This document shows, piece by piece, positions 1 through 4,900 of a DNA stretch of 6,153 nt. The stretch is from positions 1 through 6,153 of the forward strand of contig CAZLQJ010000083.1 in assembly GCA_964561705.1 (NCBI GenBank), read 5' to 3'. A model generated the notes under the pieces. The model searched no databases. It was given only the letters and a program-made list of their open reading frames with translations, and was not told where the DNA came from. The stretch comes from HGM12587 sp964561705 (GTDB taxonomy: Bacteria > Bacillota > Clostridia > Lachnospirales > Lachnospiraceae). Each line of letters starts with the position of its first letter. Position 1 is the first letter of the stretch. The translations under genes were made by a program, and so were the position numbers.

Positions 1-6
1 ATATCA

Positions 7-18
7 TATAATATTATA
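7..18. promoter_or_regulatory. Perfect palindrome containing a -10-like box, candidate promoter/PadR operator
   Basis: TATAATATTATA is a perfect 12-bp palindrome whose left half is a consensus -10 hexamer (TATAAT, 7-12). It lies about 60 bases upstream of the PadR gene. PadR-family regulators commonly repress their own operon by binding an inverted repeat over the promoter, so this could be both the -10 element and the operator. The matching -35 would lie left of the window and cannot be seen. AT-rich palindromes arise easily by chance, so this is a weak call. Confidence 0.3.
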
Positions 19-76
19 AAAAATCACAGTATTGTTTATCGGATAGGAAATCTATGGAGCAGAGAGGAGCGAAGAG

Positions 77-403
77 ATGGTATTTAATACAGGAGCTGCA
101 CTTTTGGATGCCATTGTTCTGGCGGTTGTATCTAGGGAGCCGGAAGGCACTTATGGATATAAGATTACCCAGGATGTACGTCAGGCAATCGAATTGTCTG
201 AATCCACACTTTATCCGGTACTTCGGAGACTTCAAAAAGATGGATGTTTGGAAGTTTATGACAAGGAATGTGCCGGGCGTAACAGACGATATTACAAGGT
301 GACAGATCAGGGAAATGCACAGCTAAATCTTTATAAAAATGAATGGAAGATCTATTCGCAAAAGATCAGCTGGATGTTTGAGGGAGGAATTATCAATGAG
401 TAG
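77..403 (+). CDS. PadR-family winged-helix transcriptional regulator
   Basis: This is a 108-residue, probably dimeric, cytoplasmic DNA-binding repressor of the small PadR type (a winged helix with little else). The visible PadR hallmarks are the hydrophobic first helix (LLDAIVLAVV, residues 9-18), TYGY (25-28), the recognition helix STLYPVLRRLQKDGCL (43-58), and the wing GRNRRYYKVT (67-76). The length is normal for the short PadR subfamily. The start at 77 is set by AGGAG at 65-69 with a 7-base spacer. An in-frame ATG upstream was not seen. Its stop overlaps the start of the HAAS/DUF1700 gene (ATGAGTAG), so the two are translationally coupled, which is the usual partnership for this family. 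It probably controls this operon, sensing an unknown envelope or small-molecule signal. The ligand cannot be read from the sequence. Confidence 0.93.
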   Translation: MVFNTGAALLDAIVLAVVSREPEGTYGYKITQDVRQAIELSESTLYPVLRRLQKDGCLEVYDKECAGRNRRYYKVTDQGNAQLNLYKNEWKIYSQKISWMFEGGIINE

Positions 404-1073
404 AACGGAGTTTATGGAGAAACTAAAAAATCTTCTGGCTGACATCCCGGAAAGTGAACGGGAGGAAGCATTAAATTATTATGAAGATTATTTTGATGAT
501 GCCGGAGTAGAAAATGAGCAGGAAGTCATCGCTTCTTTAGGCACTCCTGAAAAAGTGGCAAGAACCATCAAGGAAGGTTTGAATGATGGTGCCGGTGAGA
601 AGGGCGAGTTTTCCGAAACAGGATTTAAGGGCTACGGGGATCCCAAAATGGACGAAGTCGGATATCGAAAAAAATCTTTTGGTGACCGGATCAAGGGGAT
701 GGGAACCCCGGGCCTGGTGATTGCTTTGATTTTTGGGATTTTAGTTATTCCGGTATTGGGACCGCTTCTTTTAGGCGTAATTTCTGCGGCATTTGGGATA
801 TTCATCGCCATTCTTGCAGTGATTTTTTCTGTTGCAATTGCAGGAATTGCCATGATTGCGGCGGGCGTAGCCTTGTTTGTGTCAGCAGTTCCGAGCTTGT
901 TTGCGTCCCCGGCACTTGCAGCGATGCTTTTTGGTGGTGCACTTCTGGCTGCCGGATTAGGTCTGCTGCTTGCAATTTTAGGAATTTGGATTGCATGGAA
1001 GGTGATGCCGGCGTTGATTCGCTGGTTCATTAGGGTACTTCAGAAAATATTTTCCGGAAAGGGGAATGCATAA
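396..1073 (+). CDS. HAAS/DUF1700 domain multi-pass membrane protein
   Basis: This is a 225-residue membrane protein. Residues 1-60 form the helical HAAS (DUF1700) domain: MSRTEFMEKL at the start, then IPESEREEALNYYEDYFDDAG (17-37), and then an LGTPEKVA segment (48-55) that is diagnostic of the family. A polar linker (about 56-105, rich in Gly, Glu and Lys) leads to a long hydrophobic region from residue 107 to about 205 that could hold about four membrane helices. The tail is basic (RWFIRVLQKIF). HAAS proteins are known to be encoded next to PadR regulators and are thought to relay membrane or envelope status to them; the biochemical mechanism is unknown. The start at 396 is chosen because GGGAGG (382-387) lies 8 bases upstream and the protein then begins exactly at the domain. 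An in-frame ATG at 339 would add 19 unrelated residues inside the PadR gene. It overlaps the PadR gene by 8 bases and the next gene by 1. Confidence 0.88.
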   Translation: MSRTEFMEKLKNLLADIPESEREEALNYYEDYFDDAGVENEQEVIASLGTPEKVARTIKEGLNDGAGEKGEFSETGFKGYGDPKMDEVGYRKKSFGDRIKGMGTPGLVIALIFGILVIPVLGPLLLGVISAAFGIFIAILAVIFSVAIAGIAMIAAGVALFVSAVPSLFASPALAAMLFGGALLAAGLGLLLAILGIWIAWKVMPALIRWFIRVLQKIFSGKGNA

Positions 1074-1294
1074 TGAAAAAAGCAGTAAAATGGATGCTGA
1101 TTGCAGCAGGAATTATGATCTGTGCAGGAACCGCCCTTTGTGGAGCTGGAATTCTGGCAGCAGGCGGTATGGAAGAACTGAAAAATGCAGTGAACGGTAC
1201 TTTCTATTTCATAGAAGAGGATGTGTGGCATCTGCAGTTTCCATATCCGGATGACATGGAATGCAATGTAAAAAATATAACAATCAAATTCTAA
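1073..1294 (+). CDS. Short membrane-anchored protein, probable truncated DUF4097-type protein
   Basis: This 73-residue protein has a basic N-terminus (MKKAVKW) and one hydrophobic segment (residues about 8-30, rich in Ala, Gly and Ile), either a signal anchor or an uncleaved signal. It is followed by about 40 residues predicted to lie outside the membrane, ending ...NVKNITIKF. In many clostridial operons of this layout the gene after the HAAS protein encodes a DUF4097 (beta-strand-repeat) protein of several hundred residues with a similar anchor. The final NITIKF resembles the first beta strand of such a domain, after which the frame stops. It is therefore read as an amino-terminal remnant or a naturally minimised version. 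GGAAAGGGG (1056-1064) lies 8 bases before the start, which overlaps the preceding stop (TAATG). No DUF4097 remnant follows, because the next gene begins 12 bases later. The coding frame looks intact up to its stop, so it may still be made. Confidence 0.6.
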   Translation: MKKAVKWMLIAAGIMICAGTALCGAGILAAGGMEELKNAVNGTFYFIEEDVWHLQFPYPDDMECNVKNITIKF

Positions 1295-1306
1295 GGAGAA
1301 ATAAAA

Positions 1307-1486
1307 ATGAAAAAATTAGTAAAATCATCAAACAGAACAATTTGTGGTGTGTGTGGAGGCATTGGAGAGTATTTAAACGTTGATCCGACTTTGATCCGTC
1401 TGATCTGGATCGTGTTTACCTTTGCATCTTTTGGCACAGGTCTGCTGGCATATATCGTAGCAGCATTGATCATCCCGGAAATGTAA
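1307..1486 (+). CDS. PspC-domain small membrane protein
   Basis: This 59-residue protein is essentially one PspC domain. It has a short basic N-terminus (MKKLVKSSNR), then the family signature CGVCGGIGEYLNVDPTLIRL (residues 13-32, reading TICGVCGG just before), and a single hydrophobic helix (about residues 33-57) ending in LIIPEM. PspC-family proteins are inner-membrane components linked to phage-shock and envelope-stress responses. Short stand-alone forms are common in Firmicutes beside PadR/HAAS genes, where their exact role is not established. The ribosome binding site AAGGAG (1293-1298) overlaps the stop codon of the preceding gene and is 8 bases from the ATG, so it is the last member of the operon. 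It is shorter than 60 residues and easily missed. Only 10 bases separate its stop from the -35 box of the next transcription unit, and no terminator lies between them. Confidence 0.9.
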   Translation: MKKLVKSSNRTICGVCGGIGEYLNVDPTLIRLIWIVFTFASFGTGLLAYIVAALIIPEM

Positions 1487-1496
1487 GAAAGAACGG

Positions 1497-1525
1497 TTGA
1501 CAGAAAAAGGTCGGGGTGCTATGAT
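1497..1525 (+). promoter_or_regulatory. Consensus sigma-A promoter for the riboswitch-controlled gene
   Basis: A perfect -35 box TTGACA (1497-1502) is separated by exactly 17 bases from the -10 box TATGAT (1520-1525), which differs from consensus at one position. Transcription would start near 1532, just ahead of two small hairpins (stems 1532-1536/1543-1547 and 1550-1554/1560-1564) and about 55 bases before the cobalamin aptamer. The strength of the promoter suggests that control is exerted mainly by the riboswitch rather than at initiation. Confidence 0.8.
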
Positions 1526-1584
1526 ACTTGTGCTGATTTGTGTCAGCAGGACAGTTATTCTGTCGAATAAACGAATTTCATAAT

Positions 1585-1712
1585 AGCGGACAGTTCCGTC
1601 TGTGAGAGTTCTCGCAGACAGGCGGAATGGGGTGGAATTCCCCGCGAGTGGGTCACTGTGAAGCCCTCTGAATGATCAGAGCGGATAAGTCAGATACGTT
1701 GAACTGTTTGCT
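1585..1712 (+). promoter_or_regulatory. Cobalamin (vitamin B12) riboswitch aptamer
   Basis: This is an RNA element that binds a cobalamin and regulates the gene downstream. The conserved core can be read in order: GGAATGG, then GGTGGAATTCC (P5 is GGGG 1629-1632 paired with CCCC 1640-1643 around loop TGGAATT), then GTGGGTCACTGTGA (1648-1661, containing the CACTG of P7), and finally AAGTCAGATAC (1687-1697). Two further hairpins fit the fold: a 9-bp stem 1598-1606/1611-1619 with loop AGTT, and CTCTGA-ATGA-TCAGAG (1666-1681). A 12-bp P1 stem encloses everything: 1585-1596 pairs with 1701-1712, including two G-U pairs. The last conserved box is weaker than consensus (GATACG rather than GGATACC), so the subclass (adenosyl- or aqua/methylcobalamin) cannot be assigned. 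The downstream terminator implies that cobalamin binding switches the gene off. Confidence 0.88.
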
Positions 1713-1713
1713 G

Positions 1714-1787
1714 CGGTACCTGCCTACACCGGGGCTGCGCCACATATCAATACATATGACAAAGAACTTACTTTGCGTCTGTGTGGT
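1714..1787 (+). promoter_or_regulatory. Riboswitch expression platform: possible P13 hairpin and antiterminator
   Basis: Downstream of the aptamer, CGGT (1714-1717) can pair with ACCG (1728-1731), forming a hairpin in the place where cobalamin riboswitches carry the P13 stem that docks onto loop L5. Separately, 1739-1746 (GCCACATA) can pair over 8 bp (two G-U) with 1780-1787 (TCTGTGGT-like, inside the left arm of the terminator). That pairing would break the terminator and so could act as the antiterminator when no ligand is bound. The pairings were found by eye and no energies were computed. Confidence 0.4.
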
Positions 1788-1815
1788 CAGCTTAGGCCGC
1801 GCAGACGCATTTTTT
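1774..1815 (+). terminator. Intrinsic terminator of the cobalamin riboswitch
   Basis: A 15-bp stem (1774-1788 paired with 1795-1809, outer part TGCGTCTG/CAGACGCA, inner part with three G-U pairs) has a 6-base loop AGCTTA and is followed directly by six T residues (1810-1815). It lies between the aptamer and the coding sequence, so it is a conditional transcription terminator. It would also catch transcripts reading through from the PadR operon, which has no terminator of its own. Confidence 0.88.
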
Positions 1816-1921
1816 ATGCGATTATGAAAAATTTACCAAGGAAAGGGGGAAATGGAGGAACGTACACAAAAATGCAGTAGAATTACTGTCAATATGAAAA
1901 AGATTAGGAGATGAAAAACAT
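1816..1921 (+). other. 5' leader after the riboswitch terminator, with short start-stop ORFs
   Basis: This 106-base stretch joins the terminator to the start of the large surface protein. The working ribosome binding site is AGGAG at 1906-1910, 11 bases before the ATG at 1922. The leader also contains AAGGA (1838-1842) before an ATG at 1852 that opens a 20-codon frame ending at 1914, and an ATG at 1911 with a 4-codon frame whose stop overlaps the real start (ATGA). Whether these are translated is unknown; purine-rich leaders produce such patterns by chance. Confidence 0.45.
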
Positions 1922-4900
1922 ATGAAAATCAAAAAAATGGAACGCGGAAAAAAACTTTTGGCGTTTTTATTGGCTGTTGTCATGATGTTTGGTATGCTGC
2001 CAGCCAATGCGTATGCAGAAGAACAGACAGAGCCGAATCAGGCACCGTTTACAAGCATTACAACAGAAGATGGACAAGAAGCAACCTATACCTACAAAAG
2101 TATGGTGCCGGCAGCGAATGAACAATATTACATCAGTTATAATGATGCACCATATTATCTGGTTACGATTCCGGAGGGAACAGAGAGTGTTAATGTGACC
2201 TTCCCGGAAACAGTAAAGATTGTAAAAGGTAAAACCAATGCGGCATCGTATACATTGACAATTCCGGATCATTCTTTTGGATGGAATAGTGAGCGATTTA
2301 ATTTTACAGAGAATGAAGATGGCAGCACAACTTTTGCAATTCCGGTTGCGAATTATCTTTTAACAGATGAAAAAGGTACAGCGACATCTTTGGAATATCA
2401 GAATACATATGATCCGATTGCATTTTTGGCATTTCAGTATGCAGAGACTGAACCGAAGAATTATTCTGTGAATCTGCCGTTAAATGTAAAATATACGCTG
2501 ACACCTTGTGACGGTTATACGACCAGTGTGGAAAGTGGAGCAAGCTTTAAATTTACTTTGAAGGCAGAAAATGGTTATGCATTTGGAGAGGATCTAGTTG
2601 TAAAGGCAAATGGAACTGCTCTGACTGCAGACAGCGATGGTGTATACACCATTGAAAATATTACAGCAGATGTAAATGTGATGGTGGAAGGCGAAATTAA
2701 GCAGGTTCCATGCGAACCGGTTACCGTTTATTTCTCTGTTTCCTTCGATGATAAGTTTGCAGAAGGGGAAGCTACCAAAATTCCGATGGCATTACAGAAA
2801 ATAGATGTGCCATATTTTGATCTCGCAAATTATGGATTAGAAGATTATTATTTTAATTCTGAAAAATATGAAGCAAATCCAGATGGAAGTCCGGGAAGTG
2901 CATTGACTCCGGGTACAGCAGAATTCGCTTATGGAAAAACTACCATGCTTCATCTTTTTATCTATGCAACAGAAGTTTATTATTGTGGCGTGGAACCGGA
3001 AGATGCAGGAAAAGGTTATTTAAAGGATGAAAAAATTTTAGGAACAGATGTCTTAAATATCAGCGGTTCTGTTGGTTCAAGTTTGTTGAATAATTTCTGG
3101 GGCGGAGATCTGAATTTAAATTACTATTTAAATAATGAATACCCTCTGGCAAGTAACGGATGGGGTTCTACTTCAGATCAGATTATTTTAAGAAAAGGGG
3201 ATGTGGTAACGTTAGGTCATTTTACCAGCTGGAGCTTCTTTGGTGACCCTCACTGCATTTTCCATTATATTGCAGCAGGTGATGATACTGTTGTTACAAC
3301 TGCAAAACAGGGCGAAAAAGTCCCTATGACTGTTTATCTTGCAGGTCCAAATGTAGATGGAAGCAGTGGAACCGCACATACACCAGTTGCTTGCGAACCG
3401 GAAATTTATTATGTGCCGGTGGAAAAGATAACGGACAGCGAAGAGCTGGTAGGCGGAGATGTGACTACATGGAAATTTTTGACGGCAGCAAACAGTGAAG
3501 GAAAATTTGAAGTAAATACATCAGCATTGGAACCAGGTGAATATATTTTAGCAGTAGCCGGAGAAGAGGGAATTAATACAGAGGATATTTGCTCTACACC
3601 GGGTGGTATTCGCTTAACAGTTGAAGCACCAAATTATTATGAAAATTATCCATTTAGCAATATTACAGCAGATGAAGAAGCGGCATCACTGATCGATATT
3701 AAAGAAACCACCGTTAAGGTTTCCATGTATGGATATCCAATGTGGGATAGAAGTGTATATGAAGTAATCGTTCCGGAAAATACGGAGAAAGTATACGTAA
3801 CCTTCCCTTCAGGATCTTCATTTATTGAAGTTGCAATGGCTGCATCGAAAGAGGGTGTCATTGATGATTATGATTATTCAAATGCTGTGACATTAACAGA
3901 AAATACAGATGGAACCATAACCGTAGGTATTCCGGCAGAAAAATTCACAGATAGTGAAAAAGTTGCTTTTGTGACAACATTAGAGTATGGAAGTCCGACA
4001 CCGATGTATGGATTTAGATTTGTTTCCGGTACTCCAACCGTTCCAGGCGGAAGTGGGGAAGCGGATGGAATTGCTGTTACAGGAATTAAACTGGATCAGA
4101 CAGAAGTGACCGTTAATTTTGAAAATAAAGATCAGCCGATTACTTTAACAGCAACCGTAACACCGGCAGATGCAGCAGATCAGAAAGTTCTGTGGTCATC
4201 TAGTGACAAAACAGTTGCGACTGTATCAAAAGAAGGCGTTGTTACGATCTTAACAGATGGTACAGTAACAATTACAGCAAAGACACATGACGGCGGATTT
4301 ACCGCACAGTGTGTAATTACAATCGTAGATGCAAATCATCCGGAGCAGGACGAAGAGGGAACTTATCTGATCAGAACCGCAGGACAGTTAAAGTGGTATG
4401 CAGACAGAGTCAACAGTGGTGAATATAAACTCAATGCGAAACTGATGAATGATATTGATCTTTCTACCGTTTGCGGTGAAGGAGTTGGATCATGGACACC
4501 GATTGGAAATTGGAAAGATATAGTGATTTATGGCGGATGCTTTGACGGACAGGGCTACACCGTTTCTAATTTCTATATGGATCAGCCGGAAGACGCAGGA
4601 GATGCAACCATGAGTAACCATGAAAACAAAGGTTTCTTTGGAAGCATTGGAAATGCTACGATTAAGAATTTAAATCTGCAGGGAGAAATACATATGAAGA
4701 CCCGTTATCTGGGTGCGTTGATCGGTACTGCCGGAGATTTTACCGGAGGAAAAGCAACTGTAGAAAATTGTCATGTGGATGTAGATATTCATACAACTGG
4801 AGACAACTGGGTTGTAGGCGGTATTGCAGCGACCCTCCGAAATGATTCAACGATTACAAATTGTTCATACAGCGGTACGATTTATGGAAGCGGTATGACC

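Noticed and set aside
54..302. 82-codon + strand frame overlapping the PadR gene
   Set aside because: It is an out-of-frame shadow of a clear PadR protein with no domain resemblance of its own.
339..395. Upstream ATG that would lengthen the HAAS/DUF1700 protein by 19 residues
   Set aside because: It lies inside the PadR coding sequence, the added residues do not fit the family, and a good ribosome binding site (382-387) sits 8 bases before the ATG at 396.
632..1030. 132-codon - strand frame opposite the HAAS/DUF1700 membrane region
   Set aside because: It is antisense to a clear gene; its Ala/Ile/Pro-rich composition is that of a reversed hydrophobic coding region.
1532..1564. Two small hairpins after the promoter as a possible terminator of the PadR operon
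   Set aside because: Stems are only 5 bp each and no T-tract follows either of them.
1937..1939. Alternative start of the surface protein at the second Met
   Set aside because: It would be 26 bases from the AGGAG site and would remove the basic residues that begin the signal peptide; 1922 fits better.
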